Positions 44,856 to 52,721 of a DNA stretch of 64,000 nt are shown here, in pieces. Positions within the stretch are counted from its first letter, which is position 1, and every line of letters starts with the position of its first letter. A program made the translations under genes and the position numbers. Under the pieces are notes generated by a model. That model was not told the DNA's origin. It saw only the letters and a program-made list of their open reading frames with translations, and did not search any database. The stretch is from Streptomyces sp. NRRL F-2664 (lineage in GTDB: Bacteria > Actinomycetota > Actinomycetes > Streptomycetales > Streptomycetaceae), in assembly GCF_000719345.1 (NCBI RefSeq), contig NZ_JOFX01000010.1, positions 62,001 through 126,000 on the forward strand. The letters run 5' to 3'.

Positions 44856-45796
44856 TGGGACTCACCATCGGCGTCGACATCGGCGGCACGAAGATCGCGG
44901 CCGGCGTGGTCGACGAAGAGGGCACGATCCTTGAGACGTACAAGGTGCCCACTCCGCCGACGGCGGACGGAGTGACGGAGGCCATCTGCGCCGCCGTCTC
45001 CGAGGTCAGCAGCAACCACGCCATCGAGGCCGTCGGTATCGGCGCCGCCGGATACGTGGACGACAAGCGCGCGACCGTGCTCTTCGCGCCGAACATCAAC
45101 TGGCGCCACGAGCCGCTCAAGGACAAGGTCGAGCAGCGCATCGGCCTCCCCGTCGTCGTCGAGAACGACGCGAACTGCGCGGCCTGGGGCGAATACCGCT
45201 TCGGCGCCGGCCAGGGCCACGACGACGTCATCTGCATCACGCTCGGCACCGGCCTGGGTGGCGGCATCATCATCGGCAACAAGCTGCGGCGCGGACGCTT
45301 CGGCGTCGCCGCCGAGTTCGGCCACATCCGGGTCGTCCCGGACGGCCTGCTGTGCGGCTGCGGCAGCCAGGGCTGCTGGGAGCAGTACGCCTCCGGACGC
45401 GCCCTCGTCCGCTACGCCAAGCAGCGCGCGAACGCCACCCCGGAGAACGCCACCGTCCTGCTCGGCCTCGGCGACGGCACCCCCGAGGGCATCGAGGGCA
45501 AGCACATCAGCGAGGCCGCCCGGCAGGGCGACAAGGTGGCCGTCGACGCCTTCCGCGAACTGGCGCGCTGGGCCGGCGCCGGCCTCGCCGACCTGGCGTC
45601 CCTCTTCGACCCGTCGGCGTTCATCGTCGGCGGCGGCGTCTCCGACGAGGGCGACCTGGTCCTCGACCCGATCCGCAAGTCCTTCAAGCGCTGGCTGGTC
45701 GGCGGGGCCTGGCGCCCGCACGCCCAGGTGCTCGCCGCACAGCTCGGCGGCAAGGCCGGACTCGTCGGCGCGGCCGACCTGGCCCGCCAGGGCTGA
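44855..45796 (+). CDS. glkA: ROK-family glucokinase
   Basis: Phosphorylates glucose and, in Streptomyces, is needed for carbon catabolite repression. 313 residues. ATP-binding VDIGGTKIAAGVVDE at the N-terminus, ENDANCAAWGEY (catalytic Asp), LGTGLGGGIIIG, EFGHIRVVPDG, and the ROK zinc motif CGCGSQGCWEQYASG (about 168-182). The sequence CCGAGGGAC lies 6 nt before the ATG. A leaderless ten-codon uORF overlaps its start. It is followed by a stem-loop terminator at 45813-45847. Confidence 0.95.
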   Translation: MGLTIGVDIGGTKIAAGVVDEEGTILETYKVPTPPTADGVTEAICAAVSEVSSNHAIEAVGIGAAGYVDDKRATVLFAPNINWRHEPLKDKVEQRIGLPVVVENDANCAAWGEYRFGAGQGHDDVICITLGTGLGGGIIIGNKLRRGRFGVAAEFGHIRVVPDGLLCGCGSQGCWEQYASGRALVRYAKQRANATPENATVLLGLGDGTPEGIEGKHISEAARQGDKVAVDAFRELARWAGAGLADLASLFDPSAFIVGGGVSDEGDLVLDPIRKSFKRWLVGGAWRPHAQVLAAQLGGKAGLVGAADLARQG

Positions 45797-45812
45797 CCCC
45801 CTTCCGCCCGGA

Positions 45813-45847
45813 CCGCCCGCCGCGCCCCTTGGGGGAGCGGCGGGCGG
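45813..45847 (+). terminator. Terminator of glkA
   Basis: CCGCCCGCCG (45813-45822) and CGGCGGGCGG (45838-45847), with an inner CCCC/GGGG pairing. Confidence 0.75.
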
Positions 45848-45865
45848 CTGCGTATCTTGCGGTGC

Positions 45866-46633
45866 ATGGACATGGACCAGTCGCCGCCCCCGCTGCCGAA
45901 GTCCCGTACGGAGCCCGACGGTTCCACAGTGATCCGGGTTCTCGGATACAACGTCCGCTCGCTGCGCGACGACGAGGAGGCGCTCGTCCGGGTCGTCCGG
46001 GCCTGCGAGCCGGACCTGGTCCTCGTACAGGAGGCGCCGCGCTTCTTCCGCTGGCGCAAACACGCGGCCCGGCTGGCCAGGAAATGCGACCTGGTGGTCC
46101 TGGGAGGGGGAGCGACCGCGACCGGACCGCTGCTGCTGTGCTCGCTGCGGGTCTTCGCGGAGCGGACCGAGGACGTCCTGCTCCCGCACACCCCCGGACT
46201 CCACCGGCGCGGCCTGGCCACGGCCGTCGTCCGCATCGGCGGCGTACGTGTGGGCGTGGTCTCGGCGCACCTGTCGCTGGACCGGGCGCAGCGGCGGGCC
46301 CAGGCCGACCTCCTCCTCGACCGGATCGCCGCGCTGGACACCCCGTACGGGATCGCCGCGTGCGACGTCAACGAGGGACCGGGCGGCCCTGCCTTCGGGC
46401 GGCTCGCCCAGGCCCTCCAGGACTGCTGGGCCGTCGCCCCGTGGGGCGGGGAGCGGACCTTCCCGGCGGGCGCGCCGGACCGGCGGATCGATGCCGTCTT
46501 CGCCACGGCGGGGGTGGAGGTGCTGGCCTGCGGGGTCCCTGCGGGGCTGGCGGGGGTGGCGGCCGCGGACCTGCGGTCGGCGACGGATCACCTTCCGGTG
46601 CTGGCGGCGTTGCGGCTGCCGGCTGCGCCGTAG
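45866..46633 (+). CDS. Endonuclease/exonuclease/phosphatase-family protein
   Basis: 255 residues. EEP fold motifs in order: IRVLGYNVRSLRDDEEALVR, LVLVQEAPRFFRW (catalytic Glu), VVSAHLSLDRAQRR, IAACDVNEGPGGPAFG (Asp-Asn metal pair; D replaced in the usual GDFN by CDVN), DRRIDAVFA and SATDHLPVLAAL (the SDHxP end). Likely nuclease or phosphodiesterase; substrate unknown. ATG 45866 follows TATCTT (45853-45858) by 7 nt, a leaderless arrangement. The TTG at 45857 is part of that box. Confidence 0.82.
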   Translation: MDMDQSPPPLPKSRTEPDGSTVIRVLGYNVRSLRDDEEALVRVVRACEPDLVLVQEAPRFFRWRKHAARLARKCDLVVLGGGATATGPLLLCSLRVFAERTEDVLLPHTPGLHRRGLATAVVRIGGVRVGVVSAHLSLDRAQRRAQADLLLDRIAALDTPYGIAACDVNEGPGGPAFGRLAQALQDCWAVAPWGGERTFPAGAPDRRIDAVFATAGVEVLACGVPAGLAGVAAADLRSATDHLPVLAALRLPAAP

Positions 46634-46657
46634 CTCCTGGGGCCGGGTACGGCGCCG

Positions 46658-46712
46658 TTGCCGGGGCCCCGCCCCCGGACCCCCGCGCCTCGAACGCCGG
46701 CGGGGCTGGAGG
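46658..46712. repeat. Streptomyces-type intergenic repeat
   Basis: The stretch GGGGCCCCGCCCCCGGACCC then CCGCGCCTCGAACGCCGGCG and GGGCTGGA is a common dispersed Streptomyces intergenic element by my recollection. Here it lies between convergent genes and can form stems. Confidence 0.5.
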
Positions 46713-46768
46713 CTGCGGGCCGCTGCCCCGGCGCCCGCGCCTCCGACACCCAGCCCGTACAGGTCCGG

Positions 46769-47335
46769 TCAGACGACCGCGCCGCGGCCCGGGTCGTCGT
46801 CCTCGTCGTCGCCGTGCTGCATGCGCGCGACCAGGGTCGCGAAGCCGCCCAGGAAGCCGCCGATGCCCAGGGTCGTCAGCCACCAGGTCATGTCCCACTG
46901 CAGCAGCACCGCCAGCAGCAGGAGGACCGGGCCGCCGACCACCGCCAGCCACGCGAACTTCGCCGTCGTGTCCGCCGGCGGGAGCTCCGGCTCGGGCTGG
47001 ACGAAGTGTCCCTCGTCCGCCGCGGCCGCCTCGTCGTCGGGCTCCGCCGGCGAATGGTCGCGGGGGCCCGCCATGCCCACGCCCGGGGCGAAGACCACCG
47101 AGCTGCCCAGCGTGGGAGCCGGCGCGGCCGGCGGCTCAGGCTCGGCGTCCGGGCCCGGCTCCGGCGGCAGCGGCTTGACGTCCTCCTCCGGCAGCAGGAG
47201 GTTCTCGATGGGCTGGAACGGCCGCGACCCCGGCGGGTCCGGCGGCTCCTGCCCGTACCCGGCCACGATCGCTGCCCACGCCGCTTCCTCGTCCAGCGGC
47301 GGCACACCGCCCGACTGCTCCTCGTGCTCAGCCAC
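46769..47335 (-). CDS. Acidic proline-rich membrane protein of unknown function
   Basis: 188 residues: cytosolic Pro/Glu-rich N-terminus (about 1-125; PPDPPGSRPFQPIENLLLPEEDVKP), two membrane helices AKFAWLAVVGGPVLLLLAVLLQW and WLTTLGIGGFLGGFATLVA, and an acidic C-tail (HGDDEDDDPGRG). GTG 47335 is supported by a GGGGG about 10 nt upstream; the stop of the alpha/beta hydrolase overlaps by 8 nt, so the two genes are coupled. No domain recognised. Confidence 0.8.
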   Translation of the reverse strand: MAEHEEQSGGVPPLDEEAAWAAIVAGYGQEPPDPPGSRPFQPIENLLLPEEDVKPLPPEPGPDAEPEPPAAPAPTLGSSVVFAPGVGMAGPRDHSPAEPDDEAAAADEGHFVQPEPELPPADTTAKFAWLAVVGGPVLLLLAVLLQWDMTWWLTTLGIGGFLGGFATLVARMQHGDDEDDDPGRGAVV

Positions 47336-48107
47336 CGGCCTGCGCCCCCTCCCTGCCCACGCTCTCCGCCAGACGGCCGACGAACGCAAAACTGTCCGCG
47401 AAGATCCGCTCCGCGTCATGGTCCAACGTCGCGACGTGGTAGCTCTGTTCCAGCAGGGTCTCCGTGACGTCCGTCGACGAGACCCGGGCCAGTACGCGCG
47501 CCGAGTCGACGGGCGGCACGACGTGGTCCTGCGGGCTGTGCAGGAGCAGCAGCGGCTGCGTCACCTGCGGCAGCTCGGCGTCCACCAGCCGCAGGAACCT
47601 GCGCAGCGAGTGCGCGGCCCGCGTCGGGACCCGGTCGTAGCCGACCTCCACCGAGCCCGGCTTGGCGATGTCGCTGGCGATGCCGGGCGTCGACCGGATG
47701 AAGTGCTGCGCCACCGGGAGGGCGAAGGCCAGCGGGTCGTGGACCTTGTTCGCCGGGTTGACCAGGACGATGCCGCTGATCGCGTCCCCGTGCTTGGCCG
47801 CCAGCCGCAGCGTCAGCGCACCGCCCATCGACAGCCCGAAGACGAACACCTGCTTGCACCGGTCCAGCAGCTCCCGCAGGGCCCGGTCCACCTCCGCGTA
47901 CCAGTCCTCCCAGCCCGTGAGCTGCATGTCCTGCCAGCGTGTCCCGTGCCCGGGCAGCAGCGGCAGCGACACCGTCAGCCCCCGCCCGGCGAGGTACTCG
48001 GCCCAGGGGCGCAGGGACTGCGGGGAACCGGTGAAGCCGTGGCAGAGAAGGACGCCGACCTCTCCGCCCTCGTGGCGGAACGGCTCGGCTCCAGGGAGGA
48101 CGGGCAC
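47328..48107 (-). CDS. Alpha/beta-hydrolase (carboxylesterase or monoacylglycerol-lipase type)
   Basis: 259 residues. Nucleophile elbow VFVFGLSMGGALTLRLAAKHG (Ser about 93), acid in LLLLHSPQDHVVPPVDSARV, histidine in QSYHVATLDHDAERI. The first strand ends LLCHGFTGSPQSLRPWAEYLAG, with the oxyanion-type HGFTG turn. This matches Est30/esterase-type family members acting on short acyl esters. GTG 48107 has AAGGAG 7 nt upstream. It overlaps the downstream membrane protein gene and is divergent from the acyltransferase gene. Confidence 0.87.
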   Translation of the reverse strand: MPVLPGAEPFRHEGGEVGVLLCHGFTGSPQSLRPWAEYLAGRGLTVSLPLLPGHGTRWQDMQLTGWEDWYAEVDRALRELLDRCKQVFVFGLSMGGALTLRLAAKHGDAISGIVLVNPANKVHDPLAFALPVAQHFIRSTPGIASDIAKPGSVEVGYDRVPTRAAHSLRRFLRLVDAELPQVTQPLLLLHSPQDHVVPPVDSARVLARVSSTDVTETLLEQSYHVATLDHDAERIFADSFAFVGRLAESVGREGAQAGG

Positions 48108-48263
48108 CAGGGGTCTCCTTGATCATGACGTACGCCGGGCGGGTGCGTTGCTCTGTGTGACTTCAAGGTACGCGACCGGGGTGGCACCGGCCAGGGTCGT
48201 CGGGCCCCTGCCGGCGGGGGCACGGGATATGGTCTGTTCGACAGACACAGGAAGGCTTTCGAG

Positions 48264-49019
48264 TTGATCTACGGCGCAATGAAGTTCTCCGTCGGCGGTT
48301 CCCTGAAACTCGCTTTCAGGCCGTGGGTGGAGGGCCTCGAGAACATTCCCGCGGAGGGGCCGGCGATCCTCGCGAGCAATCACCTGTCCTTCTCCGACTC
48401 CTTCTTCCTCCCGGCCGTGCTGGACCGGAAGGTGACCTTCATCGCGAAGGCGGAGTACTTCACCTCTCCCGGGGTCAAGGGCAGGCTGACCGCCGCGTTC
48501 TTCAAGGGCGTCGGCCAGCTCCCGGTGGACCGCTCCGGCGCCCGCGGCGCCGGCGAGGCCGCCATCAAGAGCGGCATCGAGGTCATCGAGCGCGGCGAGC
48601 TGTTCGGCATCTACCCCGAGGGCACGCGTTCGCCCGACGGCCGCCTCTACCGCGGCAAGCCCGGCGGCCTGGCCCGGGTGGCCCTGGCCACCGGCGCGCC
48701 CGTGATCCCCGTCGCGATGATCGACACGGAGAAGATCCAGCCGCCCGGCAAGATCGTCCCCAAGCTCATGCGCCCGGGCATCCGGATCGGCAAGCCGCTG
48801 GACTTCAGCCGCTACCACGGCATGGACAACGACCGCTTCATCCTCCGCTCGGTGACCGACGAGGTCATGTACGAGATCATGAAGCTCTCCGGCCAGGAGT
48901 ACGTCGACATCTACGCGACGGCGGCCAAGCGGCAGATCGCCGACGCCGAGAAGGCCGCCAAGGACGCCGAGAAGGCCGAGAAGGCCGCCAGGGCGGACAA
49001 GGCCGGCAAGGGCGAGTAG
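48264..49019 (+). CDS. 1-acylglycerol-3-phosphate acyltransferase (PlsC family)
   Basis: 251 residues. The acyltransferase HX4D motif is in SNHLSFSDSFFLPAV, with substrate motif FGIYPEGTRSPDGRLYRGKPG and ALATGAPVIPVAM. It acylates lysophosphatidic acid in phospholipid synthesis; the mycobacterial relative sits in the same gene neighbourhood. The C-terminus is a Lys/Ala/Glu-rich helix (AEKAAKDAEKAEKAA), probably for membrane or protein contact. TTG 48264 has GGAAGG about 10 nt upstream. Confidence 0.88.
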   Translation: MIYGAMKFSVGGSLKLAFRPWVEGLENIPAEGPAILASNHLSFSDSFFLPAVLDRKVTFIAKAEYFTSPGVKGRLTAAFFKGVGQLPVDRSGARGAGEAAIKSGIEVIERGELFGIYPEGTRSPDGRLYRGKPGGLARVALATGAPVIPVAMIDTEKIQPPGKIVPKLMRPGIRIGKPLDFSRYHGMDNDRFILRSVTDEVMYEIMKLSGQEYVDIYATAAKRQIADAEKAAKDAEKAEKAARADKAGKGE

Positions 49020-49058
49020 CGGAAGCGGGCGGTACCGCCCGTCAGGGGGGTGGGGGAG

Positions 49059-50276
49059 ATGGCGAAACGCGAACGCGTCGTACGCATGTCGGTCGAGCAG
49101 CCGCTCTGGCGCGCCCTGACCGCGTACCGGCTGCTGACCATGGTCTACGCGGTGCTGCTGTACGCCTCGGCGTACAAGGAGTTCCCGCACCCCTGGCCCG
49201 CGGCCGGCTACCTCGCCGTCCTCGCCGTGTGGACCCTCGCCACCTTCCGCAAGGTCTCCAACGCCGCCAGCTGCACCAAGGGATTCCTCGTCGCCGACCT
49301 GACCGTCGCGATCGCGGGCGTCCTGCTCACACCGATCGTCGACACGCAGGAGCGGATCGCCGCCGGCGGGCCCACCCTCCCCACCATATGGACGGCCGGC
49401 GCCGTCCTCGGCTTCGCCATCAAGGGCGGCTGGCGCTGGGCCTGCTTCGCCTCCACCCTCGTGGCGATGGCCAACATCGTCATCCACGGCGGCCAGCCCA
49501 CCCGGGACACCCTCCACAACGTCCTGCTCGTCTGGGTCGCCTCCGTCGCCATCGGCTACGTCGTCGAGGTCGCCCGGGCCAGCGAGAACACCCTCGCCCG
49601 CGCCCTGGAGATCGAGGCCGCCACGCGGGAACGCGAGCGCCTCGCCCGCGACATCCACGACGGCGTCCTCCAGGTCCTCGCCATGGTCCAGCGCCGCGGC
49701 GCCGAACTGGGCGGCGAGGCCGAGGAGCTCGGCAGGATGGCGGGGGAGCAGGAGGTGGCGCTGCGCACGCTGGTCTCCAGCGGCCTGGTGCAGCCCTCCC
49801 GGGTCTGCCGCGACGAGTCGCGGGGCGCTCTGGTGGACACCTACGAGGACGACGAGCCCGGTGCGGACGACGGCGAGCTGGACCTGCGCACGCTCCTCGC
49901 CCCGCACGCCGGGTCCAGGATCAGCTTCGCCGAACCGGGCACCCCGGTCCCGCTGCCCGGCCCGGCAGCGAAGGAACTGGCAGCCGCGGTCGGCGCCGCC
50001 CTGGACAATGTGCGCAAGCACGCCGGGGAAGGGGCCAGGGCCTGGATCCTGGTCGAGGACTGGGGCGACGAGGTGATCGTGACCGTCCGCGACGACGGCC
50101 CCGGCATCCCCGCGGGCCGCCTGGACCAGGCCGAGGGCGAGGGCCGGATGGGCGTGGCCCTGTCCATCCGCGGGCGGCTGCGCGACCTCGGCGGCAGCGC
50201 CGATCTGGTGTCCGTCCCCGGGCAGGGCACCGAAGTGGAACTGAAGGTACCCAGGGGCAGGACGGACAAGAAGTGA
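49059..50276 (+). CDS. macS: Sensor histidine kinase, MacS-type
   Basis: 405 residues: N-terminal membrane region of about five helices (DUF5931-type; YRLLTMVYAVLLYASAY, AGYLAVLAVWTLATF, KGFLVADLTVAIAGVLL, TIWTAGAVLGFAI, NVLLVWVASVAIGYVV) then DHp box ERERLARDIHDGVLQVLAMV (phospho-His about 201) and ATPase domain with VGAALDNVRKHAG (N box) and VTVRDDGPGIPAGR (G box). It pairs with the response regulator that overlaps its stop by 4 nt. In S. coelicolor MacRS controls morphogenetic membrane proteins. ATG 49059 has AGGGGG 9 nt upstream; GTG 49050 is the alternative. Confidence 0.87.
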   Translation: MAKRERVVRMSVEQPLWRALTAYRLLTMVYAVLLYASAYKEFPHPWPAAGYLAVLAVWTLATFRKVSNAASCTKGFLVADLTVAIAGVLLTPIVDTQERIAAGGPTLPTIWTAGAVLGFAIKGGWRWACFASTLVAMANIVIHGGQPTRDTLHNVLLVWVASVAIGYVVEVARASENTLARALEIEAATRERERLARDIHDGVLQVLAMVQRRGAELGGEAEELGRMAGEQEVALRTLVSSGLVQPSRVCRDESRGALVDTYEDDEPGADDGELDLRTLLAPHAGSRISFAEPGTPVPLPGPAAKELAAAVGAALDNVRKHAGEGARAWILVEDWGDEVIVTVRDDGPGIPAGRLDQAEGEGRMGVALSIRGRLRDLGGSADLVSVPGQGTEVELKVPRGRTDKK

Positions 50277-50977
50277 GTGAGCACACCGACGTGAACGACC
50301 CGCAGCAGCCGCAGCAGCGTGAGATCAGGGTGATGGTCGTCGACGACCACCCGATGTGGCGCGACGCGGTGGCCCGCGACCTCGCCGCCGCCGGCCTGGA
50401 CGTGGTGGCCACCGCCGGCGACGGCCCCGAGGCGGTGCGCCGGGCCCGCGCCGTCGGCCCCGACGTCCTGGTCCTCGACCTCAACCTGCCGGGCATGCCG
50501 GGCGTACAGGTCTGCAAGGAACTGGTCGGCGCCCATCCGGCGCTGCGGGTCCTGGTCCTGTCGGCCAGCGGTGAGCACGCGGACGTCCTGGAGGCGGTCA
50601 AGTCCGGCGCCACCGGCTACCTGCTGAAGTCCGCGGGGGCCGAGGAGCTGATCGACGCCGTCCGCCGCACCGCCGCCGGGGACCCGGTCTTCACCCCGGG
50701 CCTGGCCGGGCTGGTGCTCGGCGAGTACCGGCGGCTCGCCACCGACCCGGCGCCGACCGCCTCCGACGAGCCGAAGGCGCCCCAGCTGACCGACCGCGAG
50801 ACCGAGGTGCTCCGGCTCGTGGCCAAGGGGCTGTCCTACAAGCAGATCGCCGAACGGCTGGTCATCTCGCACCGCACCGTGCAGAACCACGTCCAGAACA
50901 CCCTGGGCAAGCTCCAGTTGCACAACCGCGTGGAGCTCGTCCGGTACGCCATAGAGGCGGGCCTCGACGACGCCTGA
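50273..50977 (+). CDS. macR: NarL/FixJ-family response regulator, MacR-type
   Basis: 234 residues. Receiver VMVVDDHPMWRDAVARDLAAAG with D acceptor in VLVLDLNLPGMPG (about 67), switch LVLSASGEHAD, Lys in YLLKSAGAEELIDAV; LuxR-type helix-turn-helix LTDRETEVLRLVAKGLSYKQIAERLVISHRTVQNHVQNTLGKLQLHNRVELVRYA (quoted in parts: LSYKQIAERLVISHRTVQNH). GTG 50273 lies in the macS stop (GTGA). Known target-site form in S. coelicolor is TGAGTAC-N2-GTACTCA; I see no copy in the window. Confidence 0.9.
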   Translation: MSEHTDVNDPQQPQQREIRVMVVDDHPMWRDAVARDLAAAGLDVVATAGDGPEAVRRARAVGPDVLVLDLNLPGMPGVQVCKELVGAHPALRVLVLSASGEHADVLEAVKSGATGYLLKSAGAEELIDAVRRTAAGDPVFTPGLAGLVLGEYRRLATDPAPTASDEPKAPQLTDRETEVLRLVAKGLSYKQIAERLVISHRTVQNHVQNTLGKLQLHNRVELVRYAIEAGLDDA

Positions 50978-51046
50978 TCGCCCGCCGCGCGGGCGTCGAT
51001 CGTATTTACCTCCTCGTACGAGTGAACGGGCGGAGGCAACTCCCTG

Positions 51047-51106
51047 CGATTCCACCGGAATCGACCCCTTCAGATCCCTTGTTGTGACCTGCGTCACCAC
51101 TAGCGT
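51047..51106 (+). promoter_or_regulatory. pfkA upstream palindromes and -10 box
   Basis: CGATTCC-ACC-GGAATCG (51047-51063) is a perfect operator-like palindrome; GTGAC-CTGC-GTCAC (51084-51097) is a second. TAGCGT (51101-51106) is a -10-type box, 7 nt before ATG 51114. Together they place two possible regulator sites around the promoter. Confidence 0.5.
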
Positions 51107-51131
51107 GAGCGTCATGGCGAAGGGAGATGCA

Positions 51132-52160
51132 ATGAAGGTCGGAGTGCTGACCGGTGGCGGCGACTGCCCCGGTCTCAACGCGGTGATCAGGGCCGTCGTC
51201 CGCAAGGGCCAGCAGGAGTACGGCTGCCGGTTCGTCGGGTTCAAGGACGGATGGCGGGGCGCGGTCGAGGGGCGCACGGTCCCCCTCGACATCCCCGCGG
51301 TCCGCGGCATCCTGCCCCGCGGCGGCACCATCCTCGGCTCCTCGCGCACCAATCCGTTCAAGACGGAGAACGGGGTGCGCGACATCAAGGACAACCTGGC
51401 CAAGTACGAGGTCGACGCGCTCATCGCGATCGGCGGCGAGGACACCCTCGGGGTCGCCGCCCGCCTCCACGGGGAGTACGGCATCCCCTGCGTCGGCGTA
51501 CCGAAGACCATCGACAACGACCTGTCCGCCACCGACTACACCTTCGGCTTCGACACCGCCGTCGGCATCGCGACCGAGGCCATCGACCGCCTGCACACCA
51601 CGGCCGAATCGCACATGCGGGTCCTCGTCGTCGAGGTCATGGGCCGGCACGCGGGCTGGATCGCCCTGCACTCCGGGCTCGCCGGCGGCGCCAACGTGAT
51701 CCTCATCCCCGAACAGCGCTTCGACGTCGACCAGGTGTGCGCCTGGGTGACCTCCCGGTTCAAGGCGAGCTACGCGCCGATCGTCGTGGTCGCCGAGGGC
51801 GCCATGCCCAAGGACGGGGACATGGTGCTCAAGGACGGCACCAAGGACTCCTTCGGGCACGTCCGGCTGTCGGGCGTCGGCGAATGGCTGGCCAAGGAGA
51901 TCGAGGAGCGCACCGGCAAGGAGGCCCGCACCACCGTCCTCGGGCACATCCAGCGCGGTGGCACCCCCAGCGCCTTCGACCGGTGGCTCGCCACCCGGTT
52001 CGGACTGCACGCCATCGACGCCGTCCGCGACAGGGACTTCGGCACGATGGTCGCCCTCAAGGGGACGGACATCGTCCGGGTGCCGATCGCGGACGCGACG
52101 GCGAAGCTGAAGACGGTGGACCCCGCCCTCTACCAGGAGGTCGGCGTCTTCTTCGGCTGA
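51132..52160 (+). CDS. pfkA: 6-phosphofructokinase
   Basis: Commits fructose-6-phosphate to glycolysis. 342 residues starting MKVGVLTGGGDCPGLNAVIRAVV, with GCRFVGFKDGWRG, PKTIDNDLSATDYTFGFDTAVG (catalytic TIDND), HMRVLVVEVMGRHAGWIAL and TVLGHIQRGGTPSAFDR. The phosphoryl-donor loop is IGGEDTLG, with Asp where E. coli has Gly104 and Glu where it has Asp103, a pattern seen in pyrophosphate-dependent and in some ATP-dependent actinobacterial enzymes, so the donor is open. ATG 51132 has GGGAG 6-8 nt upstream; a leaderless start at ATG 51114 would add six residues. Confidence 0.92.
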   Translation: MKVGVLTGGGDCPGLNAVIRAVVRKGQQEYGCRFVGFKDGWRGAVEGRTVPLDIPAVRGILPRGGTILGSSRTNPFKTENGVRDIKDNLAKYEVDALIAIGGEDTLGVAARLHGEYGIPCVGVPKTIDNDLSATDYTFGFDTAVGIATEAIDRLHTTAESHMRVLVVEVMGRHAGWIALHSGLAGGANVILIPEQRFDVDQVCAWVTSRFKASYAPIVVVAEGAMPKDGDMVLKDGTKDSFGHVRLSGVGEWLAKEIEERTGKEARTTVLGHIQRGGTPSAFDRWLATRFGLHAIDAVRDRDFGTMVALKGTDIVRVPIADATAKLKTVDPALYQEVGVFFG

Positions 52161-52396
52161 GCCGCCGGACACCGCACACCATGGGCCGTCCCGTGCGGAA
52201 CGGCCCATGGCCCCCACCGCGGACGCCACGCCCAGCCGACCGCCCCACCGCCGCCACCCCGGCCCGACGGCCGGCCGGGCCCCCACCACTGCCCGCCCTC
52301 GGCGGCCGAGTCGACCCCGTCCCGCGGCCCCCGCATTTCGCATCGCCTTCACCCGGCCGTCGCCTGGCGCGGGCCGGTGGCGCCTACAGTCCTCGC

Positions 52397-52690
52397 GTGG
52401 ACTTCCCCGAGATCGCCCGATGGGTCTTCGCCGGCCTCGCCCTCATGGCCGCGGCCGGCCTGGGGCGGGGACTGTGGCGGCTGCGCCGGGCGGACCCTGC
52501 CGACCGCCCGGCCTGCCGCTGGGACGCCGCGGACCAGTGCGCCGGACTGGTGACCGCCGGCGGCGGCGCCTTCGGCAGCCCGTACCTCTTCGGAACGGGC
52601 CTGGCCCTGACCGCAGTGGTGATGGGTGCCAAGGCCGGCCGTGCGGCCCTGGCCCACCGGCGCAGGAGGGTGGAGCGGGAACGCGTGTGA
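52397..52690 (+). CDS. Small integral membrane protein of unknown function
   Basis: 97 residues with helices IARWVFAGLALMAAAGLGRGLWRL and FGTGLALTAVVMGAKAGRAAL and a basic C-terminus (RRRRVERERV). GTG 52397 is preceded by TACAGT (52385-52390) with exactly 6 nt spacing and no SD, suggesting leaderless mRNA. It converges with trpEG, 31 nt away. No domain recognised. Confidence 0.65.
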   Translation: MDFPEIARWVFAGLALMAAAGLGRGLWRLRRADPADRPACRWDAADQCAGLVTAGGGAFGSPYLFGTGLALTAVVMGAKAGRAALAHRRRRVERERV

Positions 52691-52721
52691 ACTCCGGGCC
52701 CGGCCCCGCGCGGGCGGGGGG

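Noticed and set aside
42577..45327. Long minus-strand open frame across SRPBCC, ArsA-like, DUF5304 and glkA genes
   Set aside because: Gly/Ala/Val-rich antisense shadow; four real plus-strand genes with SD or leaderless starts occupy it.
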